64,000 nt of DNA from Paeniglutamicibacter terrestris (GTDB taxonomy: Bacteria > Actinomycetota > Actinomycetes > Actinomycetales > Micrococcaceae): NCBI RefSeq assembly GCF_012271785.1, contig NZ_JAAWVT010000003.1, forward strand, positions 62,001-126,000, given 5' to 3'. The translations under genes were made by a program, and so were the position numbers. Positions 19,785 through 30,314 of this stretch are shown piece by piece. The number at the start of each line of letters is the position of its first letter. The first letter of the stretch is position 1. The notes under the pieces are model-generated. The model was not told the DNA's origin, did no database searches, and saw only the letters and a program-made list of their open reading frames with translations.

Positions 19785-20439
19785 ACGAAACACGATTTGA
19801 GGAGTCATTTTGGCTATTTATACCTTGCCTGAGCTGCAGTACGATTACGCCGCTTTGGAGCCGAATATTTCGGCGCGGATCATGGAGCTGCACCACTCCA
19901 AGCACCACGCTACGTATGTTGCTGGAGCGAATACTGCGTTGGAGCAGTTGGCTGAGGCCCGCGAGAAGGGCGAGTTCGGAGCGATTCCGAAGTTGTCCAA
20001 GGATTTGGCGTTCCACTTGGGTGGTCACACCAACCACTCGATTTTCTGGAACAACCTGTCTCCGGAGGGTGGCGATAAGCCTGAGGGTGAGTTGGCTGCT
20101 GCGATTGATGACGCTTTTGGTTCTTTTGATGCTTTCCGTGCGCACTTCACCGCTGCTGCGATGAGCTTGCAGGGTTCGGGTTGGGCGTTGTTGGGCTTTG
20201 AGGGCTTGGGTGGCCAGTTGGTCATTGAGCAGCTTTATGATCAGCAGGGCAACGTTCCGGTCGCGACGACTCCGTTGTTGATGTTGGACATGTGGGAGCA
20301 CGCGTTCTACCTGGATTACGTGAATGTTAAGGCCGACTATGTGAAGGCTTTCTGGAACATTGTGAATTGGGCGGATGTGTCGGCTCGTTTTGATGCTGCG
20401 CGCGCTGGTGCGGCGAAGCTGATCGTCCCCGGCAAGTAA
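19785..20439 (+). repeat. Long direct repeat, copy 1 (sodA plus its ribosome-binding site)
   Basis: This 655-bp segment recurs at 48504-49158. By direct reading there are three differences in the coding part (20112, 20253, 20262), all synonymous, and one upstream (c versus g at 19791). Identity starts about 25 bp before the TTG codon and stops exactly at the stop codon. Confidence 0.95.
19810..20439 (+). CDS. sodA: Superoxide dismutase (Mn/Fe family), copy 1
   Basis: Converts superoxide to oxygen and hydrogen peroxide; 209 aa, cytoplasmic. Metal ligands are visible: His in [11 protein letters not shown] (about residue 27) and [13 protein letters not shown] (about residue 78), then [12 protein letters not shown] (Asp and His, about residues 165-169). 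The start is TTG at 19810, 5 nt after a strong GAGGAG ribosome-binding site. The gene lies between whiA and gap. Its protein is identical to copy 2 at 48529. Codon choice is odd for this genome: Leu is mostly TTG and many codons end in T, unlike adjacent whiA and gap, which strongly prefer C or G endings. Confidence 0.96.
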   Translation: MAIYTLPELQYDYAALEPNISARIMELHHSKHHATYVAGANTALEQLAEAREKGEFGAIPKLSKDLAFHLGGHTNHSIFWNNLSPEGGDKPEGELAAAIDDAFGSFDAFRAHFTAAAMSLQGSGWALLGFEGLGGQLVIEQLYDQQGNVPVATTPLLMLDMWEHAFYLDYVNVKADYVKAFWNIVNWADVSARFDAARAGAAKLIVPGK

Positions 20440-20490
20440 AACGCAACACCCCGAGGAGTAACCCTCCTCACATCGAACGCCAAAATGGCG

Positions 20491-20496
20491 TAAGAT
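20491..20496 (+). promoter_or_regulatory. Putative gap promoter -10 box (TAAGAT)
   Basis: TAAGAT lies about 190 nt before the gap start codon and just before the first leader hairpin. No clear -35 element is visible. Inference only. Confidence 0.35.
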
Positions 20497-20510
20497 AAAA
20501 ACATCGTGTT

Positions 20511-20546
20511 TTGCGCATCTTGCGGCTAACCCCGCAAGATGCGCAA
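20511..20546 (+). terminator. 15-bp perfect hairpin downstream of sodA / in the gap leader
   Basis: Arms 20511-20525 and 20532-20546 are perfect complements with a 6-nt loop and no U-tract. It probably terminates sodA transcripts. If the gap promoter is the TAAGAT box at 20491, the hairpin would instead be the first element of the gap leader RNA. Confidence 0.65.
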
Positions 20547-20575
20547 TAACCGGTCGGTATCTACGCCGATGACAC

Positions 20576-20609
20576 AACGGAGTGTCCAATCTTTCCAAGT
20601 CACTCCGTT
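20576..20609 (+). other. Second hairpin in the gap leader
   Basis: Arms 20576-20584 and 20601-20609 form a 9-bp perfect stem around a 16-nt loop, followed by TCCTG. It lies 74 nt before the gap start codon and could act in attenuation or mRNA stability. Confidence 0.4.
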
Positions 20610-20625
20610 TCCTGTGCTCCCTTAA

Positions 20626-21696
<1,071 letters not shown>

Positions 21697-21712
21697 TCTC
21701 GTCGAGTTCAGA

Positions 21713-21718
21713 TAACCT
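21713..21718 (+). promoter_or_regulatory. Putative -10 box TAACCT for leaderless pgk
   Basis: TAACCT is followed by 6 nt and the ATG at 21725, within the 28-bp gap after gap. No ribosome-binding site is visible there, so pgk may have its own leaderless transcript besides gap read-through. Confidence 0.45.
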
Positions 21719-21724
21719 AGTCAC

Positions 21725-22957
21725 ATGACTTCCCACACTCTCGACGAATTGATCGCCGATGGTGTCCAGGGGCGGCACGTTTTGGTCCGTAGCGACCTGA
21801 ACGTGCCGCTTGATGGGCTCACCGTCACCGACGACGGGCGCGTACGCGCCTCCATCCCGGTGGTGCAGAAGCTGGCTGAGGCCGGCGCTCGCGTCATCGT
21901 GATGGCCCACTTGGGTCGCCCCAAGGGCGAACCCGACCCCCAGTACTCTATTTCTCCCGCAGCCACCAAGCTTGCCGAGCTCTCCGGGCTCAACGTGGTT
22001 GTTGCCACCGACGTGGTGGGTGCCTCGGCCCAGGAGCTGGCAGCCAAGCTCACCGACGGTTCGGTCCTCGTTTTGGAAAACGTGCGTTTTGATGCGCGCG
22101 AAACCTCCAAGGTCGAATCCGAGCGTGCCGCGCTGGCCGCGGAACTGGCCGCATTAACCGGGGACAACGGTGCCTATGTGAACGATGCCTTCGGCGCCGT
22201 CCACCGCAAGCACGCCTCCGTTTATGACATCGCTGCCTTGCTGCCCGCCTACCAGGGCGACCTGGTGGCCACCGAGGTGCGGGTGCTCAAGACCCTCACC
22301 GAGGCTCCCAAGCGCCCCTACGTGGTGGTTCTTGGCGGTTCGAAGGTCTCGGACAAGCTGGCTGTTATTGACAACCTGCTCGGACGCGCCGATCACCTGT
22401 TGATCGGCGGCGGCATGGCCTTCACCTTCCTCAAGGCCCTGGGCCACGAGGTGGGCGGCTCGCTGCTGGAAGTTGATCAGCTCGAGACCTGCCGCGGTTA
22501 CCTCTCACGAGCCAAGGAACTTGGCTGCGAGATCGTGCTGCCCACCGATGTGGTGGTGGCATCGAAGTTTGGTGCCGATGCGCTCTCCGAGGTGCGGGCG
22601 GCCGACGACATCACCGGTGGTACCTTCGGGGACACCGGCCTGGGCTTGGACATCGGTCCGGACTCCGGGGAGAAGTTCGCCAGCTACATCCTCAGCGCCA
22701 ACACGGTGTTCTGGAATGGCCCGATGGGCGTCTTCGAGATCCCGGCGTTTGCCAACGGCACACGTGCCGTGGCCGGTGCGCTGGCCGAATCGGAAGCCTT
22801 CAGTGTGGTTGGTGGTGGCGATTCGGCCGCCGCCGTCCGCACCCTGGGCTTCAACGATGACGAATTTGGACACATCTCAACCGGCGGCGGTGCCTCCCTC
22901 GAATACCTCGAGGGCAAGGAACTGCCGGGTTTGATCGCCTTGGAGGCACGTAAGTGA
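21725..22957 (+). CDS. pgk: Phosphoglycerate kinase
   Basis: A 410-aa glycolytic kinase making ATP from 1,3-bisphosphoglycerate. Seen: [13 protein letters not shown] (about residue 20), [10 protein letters not shown] (about residue 62), [24 protein letters not shown] (about residue 156), [14 protein letters not shown] (about residue 200) and [14 protein letters not shown] (about residue 362) for nucleotide binding. Its stop overlaps the GTG of tpiA (GTGA), so translation of the two is probably coupled. Confidence 0.97.
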   Translation: MTSHTLDELIADGVQGRHVLVRSDLNVPLDGLTVTDDGRVRASIPVVQKLAEAGARVIVMAHLGRPKGEPDPQYSISPAATKLAELSGLNVVVATDVVGASAQELAAKLTDGSVLVLENVRFDARETSKVESERAALAAELAALTGDNGAYVNDAFGAVHRKHASVYDIAALLPAYQGDLVATEVRVLKTLTEAPKRPYVVVLGGSKVSDKLAVIDNLLGRADHLLIGGGMAFTFLKALGHEVGGSLLEVDQLETCRGYLSRAKELGCEIVLPTDVVVASKFGADALSEVRAADDITGGTFGDTGLGLDIGPDSGEKFASYILSANTVFWNGPMGVFEIPAFANGTRAVAGALAESEAFSVVGGGDSAAAVRTLGFNDDEFGHISTGGGASLEYLEGKELPGLIALEARK

Positions 22958-23769
22958 CATCATCGACAAACGGCACCTTCGACCGGAAGCCGCTGATTGC
23001 CGGCAACTGGAAGATGAATATGGACCACGTCCAGGGCATCACGCTGCTGCAGAAGCTGGCCTGGACCTTGGCCGACGCCGAGCATGACTTCGCCCGGGTT
23101 GAGGTGGCGGTTTTCCCGCCCTTCACCGACCTGCGCGGGGTACAGACGCTGACCATGGGCGATGATCTCCCGGTGCGTTACGGCGCCCAGGATCTCTCCG
23201 CCCAGGATTCGGGAGCGTACACCGGAGAAATCTCCGGCCAGTTCCTCTCCCGTCTGGGTTGCAGCTACGTTTTGGTGGGGCACAGTGAACGTCGGGCCCT
23301 CCACGGTGAGTCGGACGCGTTGCTGGCTACCAAGGTCGCTGCCGCCTACCGCCACGAGCTGACACCGGTGTTGTGTGTGGGGGAGGGCCTGGAGATTCGT
23401 CAGGCCGGAACCCATGTTCAGTACACGCTCGAGCAGTTGCGCGGTTCCCTGGAGGGAATCACCGCCGAGCAGGCAGCCACACTCGTGGTCGCCTACGAGC
23501 CGGTCTGGGCCATCGGTACCGGAGAAGTTGCCGGTCCCGATGACGCACAGGAACTCTGTGCAGCCATCCGCACCGAACTCGGGCTGCTCTACGATGCCGA
23601 CATCGCCTCGAAGGTCCGCGTGCTCTACGGCGGTTCGGTCAAGGCCTCAAACGTTGCCCAGATTTTGGCCCAGCGCGATGTTGATGGCGTGTTGGTCGGT
23701 GGCGCATCACTTGATGCCGCCGAGTTTGCTAATATTGTTAGGTTCGAGCACCACCTGGTGACCGACTAA
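22954..23769 (+). CDS. tpiA: Triosephosphate isomerase
   Basis: A 271-aa TIM-barrel enzyme interconverting dihydroxyacetone phosphate and glyceraldehyde-3-phosphate. Active-site residues are visible: Lys in GNWKMN (about residue 19), His in LVGHSERR (about residue 107), Glu in [13 protein letters not shown] (about residue 184) and the phosphate loop YGGSVK (about residue 228). The GTG start overlaps the pgk stop by 4 nt. It is followed by secG after 28 nt, an order I recall as common in actinobacteria. Confidence 0.97.
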   Translation: MTSSTNGTFDRKPLIAGNWKMNMDHVQGITLLQKLAWTLADAEHDFARVEVAVFPPFTDLRGVQTLTMGDDLPVRYGAQDLSAQDSGAYTGEISGQFLSRLGCSYVLVGHSERRALHGESDALLATKVAAAYRHELTPVLCVGEGLEIRQAGTHVQYTLEQLRGSLEGITAEQAATLVVAYEPVWAIGTGEVAGPDDAQELCAAIRTELGLLYDADIASKVRVLYGGSVKASNVAQILAQRDVDGVLVGGASLDAAEFANIVRFEHHLVTD

Positions 23770-23797
23770 TCGCCACCGAGCTGATTGAAGGGCAATT

Positions 23798-24049
23798 ATG
23801 GACGTCATCAAGTTGATATTGCAGATCTTGTTGGGCATCACCAGCCTGTTGTTAACACTGCTGATCCTGCTGCACAAGGGCCGCGGAGGCGGCATGTCTG
23901 ACATGTTCGGCGGTGGCATGACCTCATCACTGGGGTCCTCCGGCGTTGCCGAGCGTAACCTCAACCGGGTCACGGTCGTACTGGGTCTGATCTGGGTCGC
24001 CGTCATCATCGGCCTGGGACTGCTCATGCGCTTCGGCGTCGAATCCTAA
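23798..24049 (+). CDS. secG: Preprotein translocase subunit SecG
   Basis: An 83-aa inner-membrane protein of the SecYEG channel. Two hydrophobic segments (about residues 4-24 and 57-78) flank a glycine-rich loop HKGRGGGMSDMFGGGM, which is diagnostic for SecG. Last gene of the gap operon, ending just before the strong bidirectional terminator. The ATG at 23798 has AAGGGCAATT upstream as a ribosome-binding site. Confidence 0.93.
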   Translation: MDVIKLILQILLGITSLLLTLLILLHKGRGGGMSDMFGGGMTSSLGSSGVAERNLNRVTVVLGLIWVAVIIGLGLLMRFGVES

Positions 24050-24080
24050 TCTTTAGCACCACGCTCTTCTGAGCAAAGCA

Positions 24081-24136
24081 AAAAGCGCGGTCCGCTGAGC
24101 TTCCCCTTCAACGGGAACTCAGCGGACCGCGCTTTT
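24081..24136. terminator. Bidirectional terminator between the glycolytic and pentose phosphate operons
   Basis: Perfect 19-bp arms 24081-24099 and 24118-24136 surround an 18-nt loop. A-rich and T-rich flanks (GAGCAAAGC and GTTTTGCTC) extend the pairing imperfectly. It lies between convergent secG and pgl and suits both strands. Confidence 0.88.
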
Positions 24137-24148
24137 GTTTTGCTCCGC

Positions 24149-24919
24149 CTAGATCAGGGCCGCCGCTGCCGCATCCAGCAGCCACCAGGTACCGGTAGTG
24201 CCCGACACGCCCGAAGCGGGAACGCGTTCGCGAGTCACCGGCGTCTGGCCCAGGGCCACACCGGCGGCCGGCGCCTTGTCCGCCCCGGCCACCACCAGCC
24301 ACACGGCGCGGGCGGAATTGATGGCCTCAAAACTCAAGGACACGCGCAACGGTGGCGGTTTGGGTGAAGCGTGCACCCCGATGACCTTGGCACCGGTCGT
24401 TGCCGCTCCCGCATGGTCGGGGAAGAGTGATGCCACGTGGGAGTCCGGGCCCATGCCCAGCATCAACACATCGAAGATCGGCAACTCCCCGGCTGTTCCC
24501 TCGTTCGACGCTTCGTCGGCCAAGACGTTTGCGTAGGCTACGGCAGCCTCCTCGGGAGTACCGAAGTCATCGGTTGAGCCCATGGCGTGCACCCGGCCGC
24601 GATCGAGGCCGTGGCCATCAAGCACCGAGAGTAAGACCTCCGCTTGGACCGCGTTGCGATCCGCGGAGCCGGATTCGACAAAGCGTTCATCTCCCCAATA
24701 GATGTTCACTCGCGACCAGTTGACCGCACTCAGCGCGGGGGAGGCGGCCACCTGAGCCAACGAGGCGATGCCCAGCGTGCCGCCGGTGAGTACCACGCTG
24801 GCTTCGCCGCGTGCCGCCTGAGCGTCGATGATGGCGGTGATGAGCCGGGCGGCGATGGCCGCGGCGGTGCTGGGGAGATCCGGGTGGATCACCACGTGGC
24901 GTTTAGCGTTCACTGGCAC
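24149..24919 (-). CDS. pgl: 6-phosphogluconolactonase
   Basis: A 256-aa enzyme hydrolysing 6-phosphogluconolactone, the second step of the oxidative pentose phosphate pathway. Family signatures: VVLTGGTLG (about residue 43), NIYWGDERFV...SADRNAVQAE (about residues 72-92, the DevB-type motif) and LMLGMGPDSHVASLFPDH (about residue 152). The start is GTG at 24919 with GAGGAG 5 nt upstream, overlapping the end of opcA by 17 bp. Last gene of the tkt-tal-pgi-zwf-opcA-pgl operon. Confidence 0.93.
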   Translation of the reverse strand: MPVNAKRHVVIHPDLPSTAAAIAARLITAIIDAQAARGEASVVLTGGTLGIASLAQVAASPALSAVNWSRVNIYWGDERFVESGSADRNAVQAEVLLSVLDGHGLDRGRVHAMGSTDDFGTPEEAAVAYANVLADEASNEGTAGELPIFDVLMLGMGPDSHVASLFPDHAGAATTGAKVIGVHASPKPPPLRVSLSFEAINSARAVWLVVAGADKAPAAGVALGQTPVTRERVPASGVSGTTGTWWLLDAAAAALI

Positions 24920-25844
24920 GGATGCTCCTCAGATTGGTGAGTTTCAGTCCCTCACGCACCACCTCGCCAAAGAGCTCGTCCGGGTCAAGGCGGCGCATCT
25001 CCTCGGAGAGGCAGTCGGAGACCGAACGTTGTGGCAGGGAAATGAGTTGAGCCTTTTGCCCCGGCTGGTACAGCTCGGCCACGTCCCCCGGTGGGCGGCT
25101 GAGTTCCACGTCCCCGGCCGTGCGGCAGAAGCGCACCGAACGAACGCCGGTGCCCTCGGGTGTTGAGGCCAGGGTGACGGGGATGCGCAGGCGCAGCCGC
25201 AGCCACGCGGCCAGCAGCACCGTTGAGGGTGAATCTACCGCTCCGGTGACGGTGGCCGAGGTGACCAGGGACGGATCCAGCTGGTCAAAGACCGAAGCCA
25301 GCTGGGCACGCCAGAGGGTCAGGCGGGTCCATGCCAGATCGGTGTCTCCGGCACGGTAGGTTTCGGCCAGCGAGAAGAGCGCGGCGCGCGGGTCCTCCTC
25401 GGCACCGGAATCGGTGATGCGGCGGTGCGCGATACGGCCCAGCGGGGTGTTAGCCGCATCCGCGGGCACCCCATGCGGCCACCAGGCCACGATCGGGGCA
25501 TCGGGCAGCAGCAACCCGGAGACCAGCGATTCATCCACCTTGGCGTCGGGGCCAAAGGTATGCAGCACGATGACTTCGGCGGCACCTGCTTCGCCACCGA
25601 GACGAATCTGTGCGTCGAGTCGGGTGTCCCCGGTGGGATCGCCCTGAACGATCACCACAATGCGGCAGGGGTGTTCGCGGCTGGCCAACGCGGCGGCCGA
25701 GATCGCGGCTTCCTCGAAGCCGGCACGGGTGATCACCAGCAGCGTTAATACTCGCGAAAGCGCGGAGGAACCACCGGCGCTGCGCATTGTGACCAATTTC
25801 TTGGAGATCTTTGAGGTGGTGGTGTCCTGCATCTGCACAATCAT
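24903..25844 (-). CDS. opcA: Glucose-6-phosphate dehydrogenase assembly protein OpcA
   Basis: A 313-aa protein needed for assembly and activity of G6PDH in actinobacteria and cyanobacteria. It has the usual opening IVQMQDTTTSKISKKLV, PIVAWWPHGVPADA in the middle, and the DLAWTRLTLWRAQLA stretch. The start is the ATG at 25844, which overlaps the zwf stop as ATGA and matches the family N terminus; an ATG at 25856 would add four residues. It sits between zwf and pgl, its usual place. Confidence 0.93.
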   Translation of the reverse strand: MIVQMQDTTTSKISKKLVTMRSAGGSSALSRVLTLLVITRAGFEEAAISAAALASREHPCRIVVIVQGDPTGDTRLDAQIRLGGEAGAAEVIVLHTFGPDAKVDESLVSGLLLPDAPIVAWWPHGVPADAANTPLGRIAHRRITDSGAEEDPRAALFSLAETYRAGDTDLAWTRLTLWRAQLASVFDQLDPSLVTSATVTGAVDSPSTVLLAAWLRLRLRIPVTLASTPEGTGVRSVRFCRTAGDVELSRPPGDVAELYQPGQKAQLISLPQRSVSDCLSEEMRRLDPDELFGEVVREGLKLTNLRSIRASER

Positions 25845-27400
25845 GGGCGGCGCCATGTCCTTCCGTCGCGAGCCATCAATTCGTCGGCCGAAGCCGGTCC
25901 CCAGGAGCCCGGGGCGTAGGGTTCTGGCTGTTCGGTGGCAGCCGCCCAGTACTCCTCAAACGGGTCAAGGATGCGCCAGGACTGTTCAACTTCTTCGTGC
26001 CTCGGGAACAGTGGTGGCTCGCCGAGCAAGACGTCCAGGATCAGTCGTTCGTAGGCCTCGGGGGAGGACTCGGTGAAGGCGTGCCCGTAACCGAAGTCCA
26101 TGGTCACATCGCGCACCTCCATCTGGGTGCCGGGAACCTTTGAGCCGAAACGTAGGGTCACGCCCTCATCGGGCTGCACCCGGATGACGATGGCGTTCTG
26201 CCCAAACTCATCATCCTGGTGATCGCGGAAGAGCAGGTTGGGAGCGCGTTTGAAGACCACCGCGATCTCGGTGACGCGGCGGCCCAGACGCTTGCCGGCG
26301 CGCAGGTAGAACGGTGCTCCGGCCCAGCGGCGGGTGTTGATATCCACCTTGATCGCCGCGTAGGTTTCGGTCTTGGACGCAGGGTTAAAGCCCTCCTCGT
26401 CCAGGAAGCCGGTGACCTTTTCCCCGCCCTGCCAGCCGGAGGTGTATTGCCCGCGGGCGCTTGCCTGCCCCAGGTCCTCGGGAAGACGCACGGCGGCGAG
26501 AATCTTTTCCTTCTCGCTGCGCAGATGATCGGCGTCGAAGCTGATCGGCTCCTCCATGGCGGTGAGTGCCAACAGCTGCAGCAGGTGGTTCTGAATCACG
26601 TCGCGGGCGGCGCCCACCCCGTCGTAGTACCCGGCACGGCCGCCAATGCCGATGTCCTCGGCCATGGTGATCTGCACGTGGTCAACGTACTTGGAGTTCC
26701 ACAATGGCTCAAAAAGCTGATTGGCGAAGCGCAGTGCCAGCAGGTTCTGCACCGTCTCCTTGCCCAAATAGTGGTCGATGCGGAAGACGGCATCGGGCGG
26801 GAACACCGATTCAACGATTTGATTCAGCTCGCGGGCGGACTTCAGGTTGTGCCCAAACGGCTTTTCGATGACCACGCGAGACCAGCCGGCATCCGGGGAA
26901 GCATCGTTGGCCAGCCCATGCTTGGAAAGCTGCTCGCAGACCTGCTCAAAGGAGTTCGGCGGGATGGAGAGATAAAAAGCGTGGTTTTTGCCGGTGCCGC
27001 GGGTGGTGTTCAGTTCCTCAAGGGTTTTGCGCAGCCTGATGAAGGCATCGTCATCGTCAAAACCACCGGAAATGAAACGCAGGCCGCTGGAGAGCTGCTC
27101 CCAGACCGTCTCGTTAAAGGCGGTGCGGGCGTGGGCCTGAACCCAGGCCTTGGCCTCGGCGGCAAATTGCTGTGCGTCCCAGTCGCGGCGCCCGAAGCCA
27201 ACAATCGCGAAGTTGGGCGGCAGCAGGCCGCGGTTGGCCAGATCGTACACGGCGGGCATGAGTTTTTTGCGGGCCAGATCTCCGGTGATGCCGAAGAAGA
27301 CCAGTGCCGAGGGACCGGCAATGCGGTCCAGGCGTCGGTCCCGACGATCGCGTAGGGGATTGGTGGTGGTTGACGCGGTGCGCCGAGAGGAATCAAGCAT
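25841..27400 (-). CDS. zwf: Glucose-6-phosphate 1-dehydrogenase
   Basis: The first enzyme of the oxidative pentose phosphate pathway, making NADPH; 519 aa from the ATG at 27400. NADP-binding FFGITGDLARKKLMP lies near residue 35, the active-site RIDHYLGKETVQNLLALRF near residue 205 and EKPFGHNL just before it. The chosen start gives the usual actinobacterial length; an upstream in-frame ATG (27463) adds 21 unconserved residues. The 131-bp gap to pgi contains a strong hairpin, so zwf may have its own promoter or be partly attenuated. Confidence 0.95.
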   Translation of the reverse strand: MLDSSRRTASTTTNPLRDRRDRRLDRIAGPSALVFFGITGDLARKKLMPAVYDLANRGLLPPNFAIVGFGRRDWDAQQFAAEAKAWVQAHARTAFNETVWEQLSSGLRFISGGFDDDDAFIRLRKTLEELNTTRGTGKNHAFYLSIPPNSFEQVCEQLSKHGLANDASPDAGWSRVVIEKPFGHNLKSARELNQIVESVFPPDAVFRIDHYLGKETVQNLLALRFANQLFEPLWNSKYVDHVQITMAEDIGIGGRAGYYDGVGAARDVIQNHLLQLLALTAMEEPISFDADHLRSEKEKILAAVRLPEDLGQASARGQYTSGWQGGEKVTGFLDEEGFNPASKTETYAAIKVDINTRRWAGAPFYLRAGKRLGRRVTEIAVVFKRAPNLLFRDHQDDEFGQNAIVIRVQPDEGVTLRFGSKVPGTQMEVRDVTMDFGYGHAFTESSPEAYERLILDVLLGEPPLFPRHEEVEQSWRILDPFEEYWAAATEQPEPYAPGSWGPASADELMARDGRTWRRP

Positions 27401-27461
27401 CAGCGGGGCAGAATCCTTCGCAGGAGGGAGGGGGGAAAGCAAAAAGGGTGGTACTGCGGTC

Positions 27462-27504
27462 AACAGCGCGCACCGGGTAGCAAATGTACCCGATGCGCGC
27501 TGTT
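27462..27504 (-). terminator. 18-bp hairpin between pgi and zwf
   Basis: Arms 27462-27479 and 27487-27504 pair with a single mismatch around a 7-nt loop. In minus-strand transcription a T5 run occurs about 20 nt later rather than directly after the stem. It could be an attenuating or processing site that lowers read-through from pgi into zwf-opcA-pgl. Confidence 0.6.
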
Positions 27505-27531
27505 GCGATACAGCGGAAGTACTGGTGTGGT

Positions 27532-29163
27532 TTAGGCCGTGGCCAGGCTCCGCACCAATTCTTCTAGCTGGCGGATTCCCGCGTCCTTGTCACGCAGGTG
27601 CAGACGCAAGACCGGGCGGCCCAGATCGCTGAGCACGTGGGCATCTCCGCTGGACTGCGCGGCGAGCAACTCACCGAAGGTGAAGTCTCGTCCGGGGATG
27701 GACAGATCCATGGTGGACTCGGCACTCAGCTGCAGGTAGGCGCCCACGCGCGGGCCACCCTTGTGGAACTGTCCGGTGGAGTGCAGGAAGCGCGGACCCC
27801 AGCCGAAGGTCACCGGGCGATCACTCGCGGCGGCCAGCAGTGGACGCAACTCCTCCAGTCGCCCATCGGCGTGACGGTTCAGGTAGGCCTGCACCGCGAG
27901 GTAGCCGTTGGAAGGCATGGCCGCCAACAGGGCATTAAGCGCCTCGGCGAGCGTGTTAACTCCGGCCAACAGCTCGGACGATCCGCTCACCTCGATGGCG
28001 CCCTCCACCAGCAGTGGCGTTTCGTCCTCCGGGGTAGCATCCAGGAACGAACGGGCTGCGACCTTGGCCGCCTCCACGTCGGGCTGGTTAAACGGATCGA
28101 TCTCCAACAGGTGCCCGGCGATGACCGTGGCGTACTCCCAGAGCAGCATCTGCGCACCGAGGGCCCCGGAGAGGGCTACGGCGGAGCTGGATGCATCCAG
28201 CTCATCATCGGTGAGCAGGCCGGTGTCGGCCACCAGGCGAATCTGCAGGAAATCCGCCGCGGCGCTGGTGGTTTCCGGGGATCCGGCCTCCACCACTACG
28301 GGTAGCACCCCGCGCTGAGACTTGCCGGTGGATTCGGCGATGAGCTGTTCGGCCCAGTCGGCAAAGCCCACCAGTCCCGATCCCTCATCGCTGAAGATCA
28401 GCTTGTCACGCAGCGGGACGGTGCCGGCCATCGCGGCGCCCAGGGCGAGGGCGATGTTATCTTCATCGTCCTCGGCCAGGAACTCCGCTGCGTCGGCAGC
28501 CTCATCGAGGAAGGCAGCGATGTCCACGCCGGCCAGACCCGCCGGGACCAGACCGAAGGCGGTAAGCGCCGAGTAGCGCCCGCCAACGTTCGGATCCGCA
28601 TTGAAGACCGCACGGTATCCGGCGGCACGGCTGGCCTCATCCATCGGGGATCCGGGATCGGTGACCACGATGATGCGGCTGGCTGCATTGATGCCCGCGT
28701 CGTTAAACGCCTGTTCAAAGACGCGACGCTGCGAGTCGGTCTCCACGGTGGAGCCAGACTTTGAGGAGACCACCAGCGCGGTGGTCGCCAAGCGATCGGT
28801 CAGGATGCCGGCGAGCATCTCCGGGTCGGTGGAATCGGCGACCACCAGCTCCACGTTATTGGTGGCGCAGATGACCTCCGGGGCCAGCGAGGAGCCGCCC
28901 ATGCCGGCGAGCACAATGCGGTTGACACCCTCGGCGCGCAGCTCATCACGCAGCGCCAGAATCTCTGGCAGCAGGGCACGGGAGGTGCTCGGTGCATCGA
29001 TCCAGCCCAGACGCGTGGCCGCCTCCTCGCGTGCCGAGGGGACCCAGATGCTGGTGTCCTTGTGGGTGATGCGGCTGGCTACCTGCGTGGTGACCAAGGT
29101 GGGTACATGCGCCTCGATGGCCGCCTGCGCGGCCCCCATGGCGATGAACCCGAGGGAACTCAT
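27532..29163 (-). CDS. pgi: Glucose-6-phosphate isomerase
   Basis: A 543-aa enzyme interconverting glucose-6-phosphate and fructose-6-phosphate. SIS-type phosphosugar-binding segments are visible: [14 protein letters not shown] (about residue 84), [14 protein letters not shown] (about residue 132) and [21 protein letters not shown] (about residues 190-210). It belongs to the divergent form often found beside transaldolase in actinobacteria rather than the E. coli Pgi type. Its ATG overlaps the tal stop (ATGA), so translation is probably coupled. Confidence 0.92.
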   Translation of the reverse strand: MSSLGFIAMGAAQAAIEAHVPTLVTTQVASRITHKDTSIWVPSAREEAATRLGWIDAPSTSRALLPEILALRDELRAEGVNRIVLAGMGGSSLAPEVICATNNVELVVADSTDPEMLAGILTDRLATTALVVSSKSGSTVETDSQRRVFEQAFNDAGINAASRIIVVTDPGSPMDEASRAAGYRAVFNADPNVGGRYSALTAFGLVPAGLAGVDIAAFLDEAADAAEFLAEDDEDNIALALGAAMAGTVPLRDKLIFSDEGSGLVGFADWAEQLIAESTGKSQRGVLPVVVEAGSPETTSAAADFLQIRLVADTGLLTDDELDASSSAVALSGALGAQMLLWEYATVIAGHLLEIDPFNQPDVEAAKVAARSFLDATPEDETPLLVEGAIEVSGSSELLAGVNTLAEALNALLAAMPSNGYLAVQAYLNRHADGRLEELRPLLAAASDRPVTFGWGPRFLHSTGQFHKGGPRVGAYLQLSAESTMDLSIPGRDFTFGELLAAQSSGDAHVLSDLGRPVLRLHLRDKDAGIRQLEELVRSLATA

Positions 29164-30275
29164 TTCCCGCCAGCGTTCTTCAGCGAGGCTGCGAGGTCGG
29201 TGAGCAGTTCGTTCCAGGCGGTCTCGAACTTCTCCAGACCCTCAACCTCGAGCTTGGTCACAACATCGTTGTAGTCAACACCCAGTGCGGCGAGGGAGTC
29301 GAGCACGGCGTTGGCCTCGGCGTAAGCACCGGTGACGGTATCTCCGGTGATCACCGCGTGATCGGCGGTGGCTTCCAGGGTCTTCTCCGGCATGGTGTTC
29401 ACGGTGTTCGGTGCGCACAGTCCGGTGACGTAGAGGGTGTCCGGCAGGGCTGGATCCTTCACGCCGGTGGAGGCCCACAGCGGGCGCTGTGCGTTGGCGC
29501 CGGCGGCGGCCAACAGGTTCCAGCGCTCGGAGGTGAAGGACTCCTCATAGACCTGGTAGGCCAGAATGGCGTTGGCCAGTCCGGCCTTGCCGCGCATCGA
29601 CTCGGCCTCCGGGGTGTTGATGACGTTCAAGCGTGCGTCAATTTCCGAATCCACGCGGGAAACGAAGAAGGAAGCCACCGAGTGGATCTTTGACACATCG
29701 TGGCCATTGGCCTTCGCGGCCTCCAGACCGGTGAGGAAGGCGTTGATGACGGCGCGGTAGCGCTCCAGGGAGAAGATCAGGGTGACGTTCACCGAGATGC
29801 CGGCGGCCAGGGTTTCGGCGATGGCTTCCAGGCCCTCGACGGTGGCCGGGATCTTGATGAGCACGTTTTCGCGGTTCACCAGGTCGTAGAGCACCTTGGC
29901 TTCGGCGATGGTCTCCGCGGTCTTGCGGGCAAGACGCGGGTCGACCTCGATGGAGACGCGGCCATCGGCACCGTTGGTGGCTGCGGCGATGGGTGCGAAC
30001 AGGTCGCAGGCGGCTGCGACGTCATCGCTGGTGATCTTGAAGACTGCTTCCTCGGCGTCCATGCCGGCGGCTGCCAGCTGCGCAACCTGCTGTGCGTAGG
30101 ACTCGCCGTTGGACAGTGCGGCGTGGAAGATCGAGGGGTTGGTGGTCACACCAACCACGTTCTTCTCCTTGATCAGTGCTTCCAGCGAACCGGAGGACAA
30201 GCGTTCGCGTGAAAGGTCATCCAACCAGATGGAAACGCCAGCGTCGGACAGTGCCTGGGTGTTTGTGTTACTCAC
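29160..30275 (-). CDS. tal: Transaldolase
   Basis: A 371-aa enzyme of the non-oxidative pentose phosphate branch that transfers dihydroxyacetone units. The N terminus has [12 protein letters not shown] and [13 protein letters not shown] (about residue 41), [14 protein letters not shown] lies near residue 165 and [18 protein letters not shown] near residue 270; the Schiff-base Lys is expected within IKIPAT (about residue 140). The start is GTG at 30275 with AAAGGA 9 nt upstream. It follows tkt by 39 bp and overlaps pgi by 4 bp. Confidence 0.95.
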   Translation of the reverse strand: MSNTNTQALSDAGVSIWLDDLSRERLSSGSLEALIKEKNVVGVTTNPSIFHAALSNGESYAQQVAQLAAAGMDAEEAVFKITSDDVAAACDLFAPIAAATNGADGRVSIEVDPRLARKTAETIAEAKVLYDLVNRENVLIKIPATVEGLEAIAETLAAGISVNVTLIFSLERYRAVINAFLTGLEAAKANGHDVSKIHSVASFFVSRVDSEIDARLNVINTPEAESMRGKAGLANAILAYQVYEESFTSERWNLLAAAGANAQRPLWASTGVKDPALPDTLYVTGLCAPNTVNTMPEKTLEATADHAVITGDTVTGAYAEANAVLDSLAALGVDYNDVVTKLEVEGLEKFETAWNELLTDLAASLKNAGGK

Positions 30276-30314
30276 GATGAAAAATCCTTTGGGAAGTGGT
30301 GAAAGTCGGGGGGA

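Noticed and set aside
26219-27355. 378-codon open frame on the plus strand inside zwf
   Set aside because: Antisense shadow of zwf caused by high GC; composition is Gly/Val/Gln heavy with no motif.
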